Source: an uncultured Eubacterium sp. (GTDB lineage Bacteria > Bacillota > Clostridia > Lachnospirales > Lachnospiraceae). Taken from it: a DNA stretch of 64,000 nucleotides. The notes below the pieces were generated by a model, which worked only from the letters and a program-made list of their open reading frames with translations, ran no database searches and was not told the origin of the DNA. The DNA lies in contig CAKRDZ010000015.1 in NCBI GenBank assembly GCA_934316845.1, positions 1 to 64,000 on the forward strand. Direction: 5' to 3'. The position numbers were made by a program, and so were the translations under genes. Positions 1 through 8,821 of this stretch are shown piece by piece. Numbering within the stretch: the first letter of the stretch is position 1; each line of letters opens with the position of its first letter.

Positions 1-608
1 GGGAAAAGCAAGTTGTCCAGTGGTGAGTTGTCGTTGAAAGATTAGGTGCTGCACCCCGGAAAAGGGAAAAAGCAAGTTGTCCAGTGGTGAGTTGTCGTTG
101 CAAAGTTAAGGAATGTACCCCGGAAAGAGGGAAAAGCAAGTTGTCCAGTGGTGAGTTGTCGTTGAAAGATTAGGTGCTGCACCCCGGAAAAGGGAAAAAG
201 CAAGTCGCCCAGTGGTGAGTCGCCATTGCAAGATAAGGTGTCGCACCCCGGAAAGGAGAAAAAGCAAGTCACCCAGTGGTGAGTCGCCATTGCAAGATAA
301 GGTGTCGCACCCCGGAAGAGGAGGAAAAGCAAGTTGTCCAGTGGTGAGTTGTCGTTGCAAGATAAGGTGTCGCACCCCGGAAAGGAGAAAAAGCAAGTCA
401 CCCAGTGGTGAGTCGCCATTGCAAGATAAGGTGTCGCACCCCGGAAGAGGAGGAAAAGCAAGTTGTCCAGTGGTGAGTTATCGTTGTGAAGTCAGGTACT
501 GCACCCCGGAAAGAGGGAAAAAGCAAGTCGTCCAGTGGTGAGTCGCCATTGCAAGATAAGGTGTCGCACCCCGGAAAGAGGGAAAAAGCAAGTTGTCCAG
601 TGGTGAGT
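1..608. repeat. 64-65 nt tandem repeat array, ten copies, cut by the window edge
   Basis: A core reading CCAGTGGTGAG recurs at 17, 81, 144, 209, 273, 338, 402, 467, 532 and 597, so the period is 63-65 nt. Each unit also carries AAGCAAG before the core and CACCCCGGAA after it. Most units contain a small hairpin GGTG-NNN-CACC. The core is flanked by a short direct repeat that exists as TTGTC or TCGCC, and the two flanks usually agree within a unit. The period is not a multiple of three, so the open antisense frames are not a protein repeat. Function unknown; it behaves like a VNTR-type array. Confidence 0.9.
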
Positions 609-960
609 CGCCCCCTCGGACAAGGAAACGCCCCCTCGCATAAGGAAACGCCCCCTCGCCCCAGACTCGGCAGCATTAGAGTTGTTGACTACGTCAACAA
701 AGTCCCCTCCCACAAGGAAACGCCCCTTCGCATACGCTCAGCGGCAAATCGTCGCTGACATAAGAATCGGAAGCTGCGCTTCCGATGGCTGCTCCAACAA
801 GGAAACGCCCCCTCGGCTACGCCTCGGCGGCAAATCGTCGCTGACATAAGAATCGGAAGCTGCGCTTCCGATGGTCCCCTCCCACAAGGAAGCGCCCCCT
901 CGCATGCGCTCGGCGGCAAATCGTCGGGGACATTAGAGTTGTTGACTGCGTCAACAAAGT
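609..960. repeat. Interspersed short repeats with two duplicated stem-loops
   Basis: No gene is visible. The phrase AAGGAAACGCCCCCTCG recurs with small changes across the stretch. Two different perfect hairpins each occur twice: TTGTTGAC/GTCAACAA at 682-700 and 939-957, and ATCGGAAGC/GCTTCCGAT at 766-786 and 852-872. A CGGCAAATCGTCG phrase precedes the second hairpin type and also stands near 915. The mosaic order suggests local duplication of REP-like modules. It directly adjoins the tandem array on the left and the gltX promoter on the right. Confidence 0.75.
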
Positions 961-978
961 CCCCTCCTCAAAAAAGCC

Positions 979-1007
979 TTTACAAACCCCAACTTTCTAT
1001 TTATAAT
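979..1007 (+). promoter_or_regulatory. Sigma-A type promoter of gltX
   Basis: TTTACA at 979-984 and TATAAT at 1002-1007 are separated by exactly 17 nt. The site lies just after the repeat region and about 275 nt before gltX, so the transcript would carry a long leader. Confidence 0.75.
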
Positions 1008-1054
1008 AAAAGGATAGAGTGAAAGGGGTACTTTGCCCTTAAATATGATAAAAG

Positions 1055-1254
1055 TAACGATTCAGGACACCTCTCCCACACATTCGCATTTCGGACACTT
1101 TGTGTTCTTTCCGCCTTTGCAAGACGGAAAATGCTACTATGTGGGGAGGGGAATCCTATTAGGATTCAGAGGTATGGAAATCAAAGACTCTTACGTGCAA
1201 GCACGACGATCCATTGATTTTCACATATTACATCCTGAATCGTTACGGATAACG
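1055..1254 (+). promoter_or_regulatory. Highly structured leader before gltX (riboregulator or palindromic mobile element)
   Basis: TAACGATTCAGGA (1055-1067) is perfectly complementary to 1233-1245 and would close the element with 13 pairs. Inside are an 11-pair stem 1070-1080/1140-1151 with one bulge, and hairpins at 1093-1107, 1108-1130, 1151-1167 and 1194-1205. CGTTA at 1241-1245 can instead pair locally with TAACG at 1250-1254, just before the gltX ribosome binding site, which gives two exclusive folds. No T-box signature (GGTGG..ACCGCG) is present. The alternative reading is a MITE-like palindromic element with long inverted ends. Confidence 0.6.
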
Positions 1255-1281
1255 TTAAAGTTTTAGAGAGGATTCGATGAG

Positions 1282-2745
1282 ATGAAAAAAATTCGTACAA
1301 GATTTGCACCAAGTCCTACCGGACGGATGCATGTTGGAAATTTGAGAACAGCATTATATGCGTATTTGATCGCAAAGCACGAAGGCGGCGATTTCCTGCT
1401 TCGTATCGAGGATACCGACCAGGAGCGTTTCGTGGAAGGGGCTTTGGATTTGATATATAAAACCATGAAAGAAACCGGACTGGAGCATGATGAGGGGCCG
1501 GATAAAGATGGTGGATATGGTCCGTACGTTCAGAGTGAGAGAATGAAAACCGGAATGTATCTTGAGTATGCCAAACAGCTGGTGGAAAAAGGCGAAGCGT
1601 ACTATTGCTTCTGTACCAAAGAGCGTCTGGAAGGATTGCATAAAGAAGCAGAGGAGCGCGGCGAGGCAGCAGCAAAGTATGACAAGCATTGTCTGCACCT
1701 TTCCAAAGAAGAAGTGGAGGAAAAACTGGCAGCAGGAGTGCCTTATGTAATTCGTCAGAATAATCCGACCGAGGGCGAGACTTCCTTTGAGGATGTCATT
1801 TATGGTACGATTACGGCACCAAATGAAGAACTTGACGATATGGTATTGATCAAGCAGGACGGGTATCCGACGTACAACTTTGCCAATGTAATCGACGACC
1901 ATTTGATGGAGATTACGCATGTGGTACGCGGAAATGAGTATCTTTCCAGTGCGCCGAAGTATAATCGTTTATACCAGGCATTTGGCTGGGATATCCCGGT
2001 TTACGTGCATTGTCCTACGATCACAGATGAAAATCATAAAAAATTATCCAAGCGTCACGGAGCATCTTCGTTCGAGGATCTGATGGAACTCGGCTACGTG
2101 CCGGAGGCGGTTGTGAACTACGTGGCACTGCTTGGCTGGAGTCCGGCGGAGGATCGCGAGATCTTTAGTTTGGAAGAACTTGTAAAAGCATTTGACTACC
2201 ACCGTATCAATAAATCGCCGGCGGTATTTGATATGAAGAAACTGAGCTGGATGAACGGCGAGTACATCAAAGCGATGGACAATGACAAATATTATGAGTA
2301 CGCGCTGCCGGTTATCAAAAAGACAATCAAAAAGGATCTGGATCTGAAGAAAATTGCGGATCTTGTAAAGACCAGAATCGAGGTATTCCCGGATATTACA
2401 GAGAAGATTGATTTCTTTGAGAAATTGCCGGAGTACGATATTGCGATGTATACGCATAAGAAAATGAAGACAAATTCCGAAAATTCGCTGGAAGTTTTGA
2501 AAGAAATGCTTCCGCTTTACGAGGCGCTGGAGGACTATTCGATTCCGGCAATTGAAAAAACAGCGATGGATTATGTGGCAGAAAAAGGCTGCAAAAACGG
2601 TCAGGCACTCTGGCCGCTCCGTACAGCGGTTTCCGGGAAACAGATGACACCGGGCGGTGCCTACGAAATTATGGAAATAATTGGAAAAGAAGAATCGCTT
2701 GCGCGTATTAGAAAGGGAATTGAACTGCTTAATGAAGCACAGTAA
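1282..2745 (+). CDS. gltX: Glutamyl-tRNA synthetase
   Basis: Class I aminoacyl-tRNA synthetase that charges tRNA-Glu with glutamate in the cytoplasm. The HIGH-type signature appears as HVGN at residues 17-20 within PSPTGRMHVGN, and the KMSKS-type loop is KLSKR at 254-258. The 487 residues match the family length. ATG at 1282 is preceded by AGAGAGG at 1265-1271; an ATG at 1277 runs straight into a stop. The gene is first in its transcript after a long structured leader and overlaps the following helicase gene by 14 nt. Whether the enzyme also charges tRNA-Gln cannot be read here. Confidence 0.97.
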   Translation: MKKIRTRFAPSPTGRMHVGNLRTALYAYLIAKHEGGDFLLRIEDTDQERFVEGALDLIYKTMKETGLEHDEGPDKDGGYGPYVQSERMKTGMYLEYAKQLVEKGEAYYCFCTKERLEGLHKEAEERGEAAAKYDKHCLHLSKEEVEEKLAAGVPYVIRQNNPTEGETSFEDVIYGTITAPNEELDDMVLIKQDGYPTYNFANVIDDHLMEITHVVRGNEYLSSAPKYNRLYQAFGWDIPVYVHCPTITDENHKKLSKRHGASSFEDLMELGYVPEAVVNYVALLGWSPAEDREIFSLEELVKAFDYHRINKSPAVFDMKKLSWMNGEYIKAMDNDKYYEYALPVIKKTIKKDLDLKKIADLVKTRIEVFPDITEKIDFFEKLPEYDIAMYTHKKMKTNSENSLEVLKEMLPLYEALEDYSIPAIEKTAMDYVAEKGCKNGQALWPLRTAVSGKQMTPGGAYEIMEIIGKEESLARIRKGIELLNEAQ

Positions 2746-4579
2746 GGAACAGCAAATGGCGATCGATCATGTCGATGGGCCGATGATGGTGCTTGCCGGT
2801 CCGGGAGCCGGAAAAACGACGGTTATCACGCACCGGGTAAAGAAACTGATTGAAAAAGAGGGAGTAAATCCTGCGCAGATCTTAGTCGTGACATTTTCCA
2901 AAGCCGCTGCCGTCGAGATGCGGGAGAGGTTTGAGAAGATCACAGGCGGCAGGAGACTTCCGGTTCGATTTGGAACCTTTCATTCGCTGTTTTTTCAGGT
3001 GTTGCGGAATGCCTATCATTATGAGGCAAAAGACATACTTTCGCAGCGGCTGAAATACCGTTTTTTGGAAGAAGCGCTGATGGAGACGGAATACGATGAT
3101 ATCGAGGATCGTTCCGAATTTCTGGAAGAGATTGAAAAAGAGATCAGCCGGATCAAAGGCGAAGGCATTGAAGTCGAAAATTACTATTCGGCGAGCTGCC
3201 CGGAGGCGGTATTCCGGCAGATTTACGAAGGATATCAAAACCGGGTGCAGAAAAACCATTATCTGGATTTTGATGACATGGTTTGCTATACCTATGAATT
3301 GTTTCGGGCAAGGCCGGATATACTGGCAGGCTGGCAGAAACGGTTCCGGTACATTTTGATTGACGAATTTCAGGACATCAACCGGTTGCAGTATGCGACG
3401 ATCCGGATGCTGGCACAGCCGGAAAACAATCTGTTTATTGTCGGCGATGACGATCAGTCAATTTATGGATTCCGTGGGGCAAGACCGGATATCATGCTGT
3501 CCTTTCCAAAACAGTATAAATCCTTGGAGCGGGTTACCATCGGTGGAAATTACCGGTGTACAAGCCAGATCCTGCGGGCGGCGACGGCGCTGATCGGGCA
3601 CAATAAAAAACGGTATGATAAAAAGCTGCTTGCGATGAAAGGTCCGGGAGAACTGGTTCACGTTGCGATGTATCAGACCCCTGCGGTGCAGGCGGAAGCC
3701 ATTGCCAAAAAAATACAGCAGGAGATAGAGCAGGGGATACCGCCGGGGCAGATTGCGCTTTTGTTTCGGACAGCGCGGCAGATGAACATTTTTTCAAGAA
3801 AATTTATGGAGTACAACATTCCGTTTGTGATGAAAGACTCCATTCAGAATATATTTGAGCACTGGGTTGCCAAAGACGTGTTGAGTTACATGAAAATGGC
3901 AGTGGGCGACCGTTCCAGAAATCTGTTTCTGAAAGTGGCGAACCGGCCGAAGCGGTATCTGAGCCGTGCGGCATTTACGACAGAACCGGTTACCTTTGGC
4001 AGTCTGTACGACTATTACCGCGATAAATCGTATATGTGCGAGCGGATCAATGATCTGCAGAACGACTTATTTGCTATGAAACAGATGACACCATATAGTG
4101 CAATCGATTACCTTTATCATGCGGTAGGATATAAAAATTTTCTTGCCGAGTATGCGGCAGAACGCGGTGTTAATGTAAAAGACTGGGAGGAAATCGTAGA
4201 AGAGATTCGCGAAGATGCTTCCGGGTATAACGATTTTGAATCGTGGTTTTCGCATATTGAAGAATATGGAAAACAGCTGGAAGAACGCAAACAGCAGCAG
4301 GGCAGGCAGAAAAGTCCGGATGACAAGCCGGGAGTGGCGTTGATGACAATGCATAGTGCCAAAGGCCTTGAATTTGATATTGTATTTATTCCCGATGCGA
4401 ACGAGGGGATGATCCCCTACCGCAAATCCGTCGAAGACGGGCAGATCGAGGAAGAACGAAGATTAATGTATGTTGCGATGACACGGGCGAGGGAGCATTT
4501 ATATCTCTCTTATGTCAGGCAGCGGTTTCAGAAAGAGGAAACTCCGTCACGGTTTTTAAAAGAAATTGAAAAAGTATAA
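2732..4579 (+). CDS. UvrD/PcrA-like superfamily 1 DNA helicase
   Basis: ATP-dependent 3'-5' DNA helicase of the UvrD/Rep/PcrA group, probably in repair or replication-fork rescue. Visible motifs in order: Walker A GPGAGKTT at residues 23-30, DEFQD (motif II), GDDDQSIYGFRGA (motif III), NYR (motif IV), TMHSAKGLEF (motif V) and VAMTRA (motif VI). About 615 residues, shorter than typical PcrA (about 740), with a reduced 2B and C-terminal part. The ATG at 2732 was chosen because an upstream start at 2681 would lie deep inside gltX. The 14-nt overlap with gltX implies translational coupling. Confidence 0.9.
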   Translation: MKHSKEQQMAIDHVDGPMMVLAGPGAGKTTVITHRVKKLIEKEGVNPAQILVVTFSKAAAVEMRERFEKITGGRRLPVRFGTFHSLFFQVLRNAYHYEAKDILSQRLKYRFLEEALMETEYDDIEDRSEFLEEIEKEISRIKGEGIEVENYYSASCPEAVFRQIYEGYQNRVQKNHYLDFDDMVCYTYELFRARPDILAGWQKRFRYILIDEFQDINRLQYATIRMLAQPENNLFIVGDDDQSIYGFRGARPDIMLSFPKQYKSLERVTIGGNYRCTSQILRAATALIGHNKKRYDKKLLAMKGPGELVHVAMYQTPAVQAEAIAKKIQQEIEQGIPPGQIALLFRTARQMNIFSRKFMEYNIPFVMKDSIQNIFEHWVAKDVLSYMKMAVGDRSRNLFLKVANRPKRYLSRAAFTTEPVTFGSLYDYYRDKSYMCERINDLQNDLFAMKQMTPYSAIDYLYHAVGYKNFLAEYAAERGVNVKDWEEIVEEIREDASGYNDFESWFSHIEEYGKQLEERKQQQGRQKSPDDKPGVALMTMHSAKGLEFDIVFIPDANEGMIPYRKSVEDGQIEEERRLMYVAMTRAREHLYLSYVRQRFQKEETPSRFLKEIEKV

Positions 4580-4586
4580 ACTTTTT
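4569..4586 (+). terminator. Weak AT-rich hairpin over the helicase stop codon
   Basis: AAAAAGT (4569-4575) pairs with ACTTTTT (4580-4586) around a 4-nt loop and ends in T residues. The stem is AT-only apart from one pair, so termination would be weak. Confidence 0.3.
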
Positions 4587-4636
4587 ATAAATTCAAACCG
4601 ATAAATACTGTAACAACAATAAAGGAGGTCTTTATC

Positions 4637-5143
4637 ATGAAACAGATTTTGAGAAAAGTAATCGCAATGGTAACCGTAGTAACGTTGTTCGCAGCTGTTC
4701 CGGCGATGGACGCACAGGCAGCAGCCGTAAAATACTCGACGTATGTCAATACCCGCTTTACGTATACGGTTAAATATCCGTCTACCTTTCAGCGCACGGA
4801 CTATAGTTCCGGAGATGGCACGAAACTGGTTTCCAAAGATGGAAAAGCAAAGGCGACCATTTGGAATTCTTATGGAAAGACCGGCAAGAGAAGCGGAAAG
4901 ACTGTCGTAGCAACAGCAAAGAAAAATCGTAAAATTAATGTAGAAAAAGCGACAAAGACAGAGTGTAGTTACAGTTATAAAATGGGAAAAAATACCATTC
5001 AGTACTGCTATGTTTTCATTAAAAACGGAGAGATCGCTTTTCAGCTTACCTATCCGACTGCGTCGAAGAAATACTATTCGGCAGCGGCAAAAGGTATGAT
5101 GGCATCATTAAAGAAAAATAAATCACTTACACTAAACGACTAA
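4637..5143 (+). CDS. Small secreted protein, possible PsbP/MOG1-like fold
   Basis: 168 residues with a clear signal peptide: basic start MKQILRK, hydrophobic core, then AQA near residue 30. The mature part is Lys/Tyr-rich, and the phrase NTRFTYTVKYPSTFQ resembles the opening strand pair of PsbP/MOG1-type sandwich proteins, which is a pattern guess and not an assignment. ATG follows a strong AAAGGAGG. It lies 18 nt before the FGGY kinase gene and may be co-transcribed with it. No enzymatic motif is visible; exported function unknown. Confidence 0.7.
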   Translation: MKQILRKVIAMVTVVTLFAAVPAMDAQAAAVKYSTYVNTRFTYTVKYPSTFQRTDYSSGDGTKLVSKDGKAKATIWNSYGKTGKRSGKTVVATAKKNRKINVEKATKTECSYSYKMGKNTIQYCYVFIKNGEIAFQLTYPTASKKYYSAAAKGMMASLKKNKSLTLND

Positions 5144-5161
5144 AAAGGAGGATGGACAACC

Positions 5162-6769
5162 ATGGGTCTGACAACACAGCAAATACTTGCATCTATTGAG
5201 AATGGCACGACAGCATTAGGAATCGAATTTGGTTCGACACGAATTAAGGCCGTTTTGACGGCAGAGGACAATTCACCGATCGCATCGGGAAGCCATGATT
5301 GGGAAAACCGTCTGGAAGACGGGATCTGGACGTATACTCTGGAGGATATCTGGACGGGACTTCAGGACAGTTATGCGAAGATGGCAGAAGATGTAAAAGA
5401 AAGATACGGAGTTGTTCTGAAAAAGACAGGAGCCATTGGATTCAGTGCCATGATGCATGGATACATGGTATTTGATGCGGAGGGCGCCTTGCTCGTTCCG
5501 TTCCGTACATGGAGAAATACGATCACAGAAGAAGCATCGGAAAAACTGACAAAATTGTTATCTTATCACATTCCGCAGCGATGGAGTATCGCACATTTGT
5601 ACCAGGCAATGTTAAACGGCGAGGAACATGTGAAAAATATTGCATTCCAGACGACACTTGCCGGCTATATTCATTGGAAACTGACCGGAGAGAAAGTGCT
5701 TGGTATCGGCGAAGCATCCGGAATGTTCCCAATCGACTGCGAGGCAAAAGACTGGGATGAAAAACGGGTAAAAATATTTGACGAAGAAGCAAAGAAAAAA
5801 GGATATTCCTTTACTCTGCATGATATATTTCCGAAAGTTCTTGTTGCCGGAGAGCAGGCAGGAGTGCTGACAGAAGAAGGAGCAAAATTGTTAGATCCTT
5901 CGGGCAATCTGGAAGCAGGGATTCCGCTCTGCCCGCCGGAGGGAGATGCCGGAACCGGTATGGCAGCGACCAACAGCGTAGCTGTCCGTACAGGTAATGT
6001 ATCTGCCGGAACTTCGGTGTTTGCGATGATCGTATTGGAAAAAGAACTGAAAGAAGTTTACGAAGAAATTGACCTCGTAACGACACCGACAGGAAATCTC
6101 GTCGGAATGGTACATTGTAACAATTGTACTTCGGATCTGAATGCGTGGGTCAATCTGTTTAAGGAATTTGCAGAGAGTTTTGGCATGAAAGTCGATATGA
6201 ATGAATTGTTTGGAACTCTTTACAATAAAGCATTGGAAGGAGACGACGACTGTGGCGGACTCCTTGCGTACAATTATTTTTCCGGGGAGCATATTACCGG
6301 ATTCAATGAAGGCCGTCCGATGTTTGTCCGTACGCCGGACAGTAAATTCAATCTGGCAAACTTTATGCGCGTAAACCTGTTTACGGCACTTGGTGCGTTG
6401 AAAGTGGGACTTGATATCCTGCTTAAAAAAGAGGGTGTCAAAGTAGACCGTATCCTCGGCCATGGCGGCTTGTTTAAGACCAAAGGGGTCGGACAGAAGA
6501 TCATGGCAGCAGCGATGAATGCGCCGGTTTCCGTCATGGAGACAGCAGGAGAAGGCGGAGCCTGGGGAATTGCTCTTCTTGCCGCTTATATGAAGAATAA
6601 GGAAGAAGGACAGACACTGGACGAGTATCTCGAAAAGAAAGTATTTGCCGGCTTTGAAGGCGTGGAAGAAAAACCGGATCCGGCAGATGTAAAAGGTTTT
6701 GATGAATTTATCAGCCGTTACAAAGAAGGACTTCCGATCGAGAAAGCAGCGGTAGAATATTTGAAATAA
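5162..6769 (+). CDS. FGGY-family carbohydrate kinase
   Basis: ATP-dependent sugar kinase of the hexokinase/actin-fold FGGY family, which phosphorylates pentoses, methylpentoses or glycerol in the cytoplasm. The N-terminal phosphate loop reads IEFGSTRIKAV (residues 21-31), followed by GFSAMMHGYMVF and WRNT, the substrate-side segments. The second nucleotide-binding half shows GTGMAATNS and GHGGLF with AGEGGAWG near residues 434-472. 535 residues, normal to slightly long. No sugar transporter or isomerase neighbours it, so the substrate cannot be assigned. AAAGGAGG precedes ATG 5162. A strong terminator follows. Confidence 0.9.
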   Translation: MGLTTQQILASIENGTTALGIEFGSTRIKAVLTAEDNSPIASGSHDWENRLEDGIWTYTLEDIWTGLQDSYAKMAEDVKERYGVVLKKTGAIGFSAMMHGYMVFDAEGALLVPFRTWRNTITEEASEKLTKLLSYHIPQRWSIAHLYQAMLNGEEHVKNIAFQTTLAGYIHWKLTGEKVLGIGEASGMFPIDCEAKDWDEKRVKIFDEEAKKKGYSFTLHDIFPKVLVAGEQAGVLTEEGAKLLDPSGNLEAGIPLCPPEGDAGTGMAATNSVAVRTGNVSAGTSVFAMIVLEKELKEVYEEIDLVTTPTGNLVGMVHCNNCTSDLNAWVNLFKEFAESFGMKVDMNELFGTLYNKALEGDDDCGGLLAYNYFSGEHITGFNEGRPMFVRTPDSKFNLANFMRVNLFTALGALKVGLDILLKKEGVKVDRILGHGGLFKTKGVGQKIMAAAMNAPVSVMETAGEGGAWGIALLAAYMKNKEEGQTLDEYLEKKVFAGFEGVEEKPDPADVKGFDEFISRYKEGLPIEKAAVEYLK

Positions 6770-6810
6770 AGGCAGGGGTTGAATCCCTGATCAGACGCAG
6801 TAACAGATAT

Positions 6811-6839
6811 AAAAAGGTCAGACATACTCTGGCCTTTTT
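6811..6839 (+). terminator. Intrinsic terminator after the FGGY kinase
   Basis: AAAAAGGTCAGA (6811-6822), a 5-nt loop, then TCTGGCCTTTTT (6828-6839): a 12-pair stem with one G-U pair ending in five T. The A-tract makes it work in both directions. Confidence 0.9.
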
Positions 6840-6857
6840 CACTTTAAGGAGGAAAAT

Positions 6858-8771
6858 ATGGAAAAAGCATTTTTGCCGACATCCAAAAAAGATATGAAGG
6901 AACGGGGATGGAATCAGTGCGATTTTGTCTTTGTGATTGGAGATGCGTATGTCGATCATTCGTCATTTGGCCCGGCAATCATCAGCCGGCATCTGGAGGC
7001 GTATGGCTACAAAGTGGGCATGATCTCGCAGCCGGACTGGAAGGATGACAAAAGTATCACCGTACTTGGCGAGCCAAGACTCGCTTTTTTGGTGTGCGCG
7101 GGAAATATGGATTCCATGGTAAATCATTATACGGTCAATAAAAAGCGGCGCCATCAGGATGCGTATACACCGGGAGGGGCAGCAGGAAAACGCCCGGATT
7201 ATGCGACCGTCGTTTATTCCAATCTGATCCGGCGTACGTACAAAAATGTGCCGATTGTCTTAGGCGGGATCGAGGCGAGCCTTCGCCGTCTGTCGCACTA
7301 TGATTACTGGTCGGATAAGGTCAAACGATCCATTCTGCTTGATGCGGGGGCGGATCTCATCTCGTATGGCATGGGAGAACATAGTATGCTGGAAATTGCC
7401 GATGCGCTGGCGAGCGGCATGGATATAAAAGATATTACGTATATTGCCGGAACCGTTTACCGCACGAAAGAGGGTGCGGAAATTTACGACAGTGTTGAGC
7501 TTCCTGACTATGAGGAAGTGGTGGCAGAGAAGAAAAAATATGCCGAAAGTTTTATGAAACAATATGAAAATACAGATCCGTTTACGGCAAAAACACTGGT
7601 GGAGCGTTATCCCGGCAAAATCCTTGTCGTGCAGAATCCACCGGCAAAACCGCTTACGACGCAGGAAATGGACGACATCTATGATTATCCGTATGTGGGA
7701 ACGTATCATCCGAGTTACAAAAAGCAGGGAGGCGTGCCGGCAATCCAGGAGATCAAATTCAGTCTGACGAGCTGTCGGGGCTGCTATGGCGGCTGTAGTT
7801 TTTGTGCGCTGACATTTCATCAGGGGCGCATCGTGCAGGCGCGGAGCCATGATTCCATTTTGCGGGAAGCAAAACAGATGACCGAGGATCCGGAATTTAA
7901 GGGATATATCCACGATGTGGGCGGGCCAACCGGAAATTTTAGGAGACCGGCCTGCGACAAGCAGATGCAGTTTGGCGTCTGCAAAAACAAACAGTGTTTA
8001 TTTCCCAAACCATGCAATAACCTGAAAGCAGACCACAAAGATTATGTCGAACTGCTCCGTAAACTGCGGAAACTTCCGAGGGTAAAGAAAGTATTTGTGC
8101 GTTCCGGAATCCGTTTTGATTATGTGATGGCAGATGCGAAAGATACCTTTTTAAAGGAATTGTGTGAGTACCATATCAGCGGACAGCTGCGTGTGGCGCC
8201 GGAGCATGTATCCGATGTCGTTCTTGCGGCGATGGGAAAACCGAAAAATGATGTTTACGAAAGTTTTTTAAGGCGTTATGCCAAGGTGAACCGTCTGACC
8301 GGCAAACAGCAGTACGTGGTGCCGTATCTCATGTCCTCCCATCCGGGCTCGACATTAAAAGAGGCGGTGGAACTTGCGGAATACGTCCGGGATCTCGGCT
8401 ATATGCCGGAGCAGGTGCAGGACTTTTATCCGACGCCGGCAACCATTTCTACGTGTATGTATTATACCGGAGTGGATCCCCGCACGATGCAGCCGATCTA
8501 TGTGCCAAAAAAACGGCATGAAAAGGAGATGCAGCGCGCCCTGATCCAATACCGCAGGCCGGAAAATTATGCGCTGGTAAAAGAAGCACTTTTGAAACTG
8601 GGACGGACGGATCTTATTGGATATGACAAAAACTGCCTGATTCCTCCAAGACCGTGGAGCGAGAAAAAATCCGGCAAAAAGGACGAGAAAAGCAGAGGAA
8701 AACAAGCGGGCAGACAGGCCGGAAAACAAAAAAAACAGCAGGGCAAGAGAAAAAAGCAAAAAAAACATTGA
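6858..8771 (+). CDS. ygiQ: YgiQ-family radical SAM protein
   Basis: Large radical SAM protein of the conserved YgiQ family, whose function is not established. The 4Fe-4S binding motif CxxxCxxC is C309-x3-C313-x2-C316 inside CRGCYGGCSFC. The N-terminal part (about 1-290) is the YgiQ-specific region, the central part the radical SAM barrel. The last 45 residues are a Lys/Gln-rich tail that probably is disordered. 637 residues is within the family range. AAGGAGG lies 5 nt before ATG 6858. The stop codon overlaps the -35 box of the next gene's promoter. Confidence 0.95.
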   Translation: MEKAFLPTSKKDMKERGWNQCDFVFVIGDAYVDHSSFGPAIISRHLEAYGYKVGMISQPDWKDDKSITVLGEPRLAFLVCAGNMDSMVNHYTVNKKRRHQDAYTPGGAAGKRPDYATVVYSNLIRRTYKNVPIVLGGIEASLRRLSHYDYWSDKVKRSILLDAGADLISYGMGEHSMLEIADALASGMDIKDITYIAGTVYRTKEGAEIYDSVELPDYEEVVAEKKKYAESFMKQYENTDPFTAKTLVERYPGKILVVQNPPAKPLTTQEMDDIYDYPYVGTYHPSYKKQGGVPAIQEIKFSLTSCRGCYGGCSFCALTFHQGRIVQARSHDSILREAKQMTEDPEFKGYIHDVGGPTGNFRRPACDKQMQFGVCKNKQCLFPKPCNNLKADHKDYVELLRKLRKLPRVKKVFVRSGIRFDYVMADAKDTFLKELCEYHISGQLRVAPEHVSDVVLAAMGKPKNDVYESFLRRYAKVNRLTGKQQYVVPYLMSSHPGSTLKEAVELAEYVRDLGYMPEQVQDFYPTPATISTCMYYTGVDPRTMQPIYVPKKRHEKEMQRALIQYRRPENYALVKEALLKLGRTDLIGYDKNCLIPPRPWSEKKSGKKDEKSRGKQAGRQAGKQKKQQGKRKKQKKH

Positions 8772-8798
8772 CTGTTACCATACGTCATGGTTTATAAT
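8768..8798 (+). promoter_or_regulatory. MerR-type promoter with 19-nt spacer and dyad operator
   Basis: TTGACT (8768-8773) and TATAAT (8793-8798) are 19 nt apart, the over-long spacing characteristic of MerR-activated promoters. Inside the spacer ACCAT (8777-8781) and ATGGT (8787-8791) form a dyad centred almost exactly at mid-spacer. It directly precedes a gene with a MerR domain, so autoregulation by DNA untwisting is the natural inference. Confidence 0.8.
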
Positions 8799-8821
8799 AG
8801 GAGAAAAGGGGAGGTGCATGG

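Noticed and set aside
42..541. Open frames on both strands in the tandem array
   Set aside because: The repeat period of 64-65 nt is not a multiple of three, so each frame cycles through different translations; no ribosome binding site is seen and the openness follows from the repeat composition.
1..608. CRISPR array
   Set aside because: The unit repeats throughout its length and has no unique spacers; no cas gene is nearby.
1033..1266. 77-residue frame in the gltX leader
   Set aside because: It spans the structured element, lacks a ribosome binding site and has no recognisable protein character.
1008..1281. T-box riboswitch for gltX
   Set aside because: No T-box sequence or specifier-loop layout could be found.
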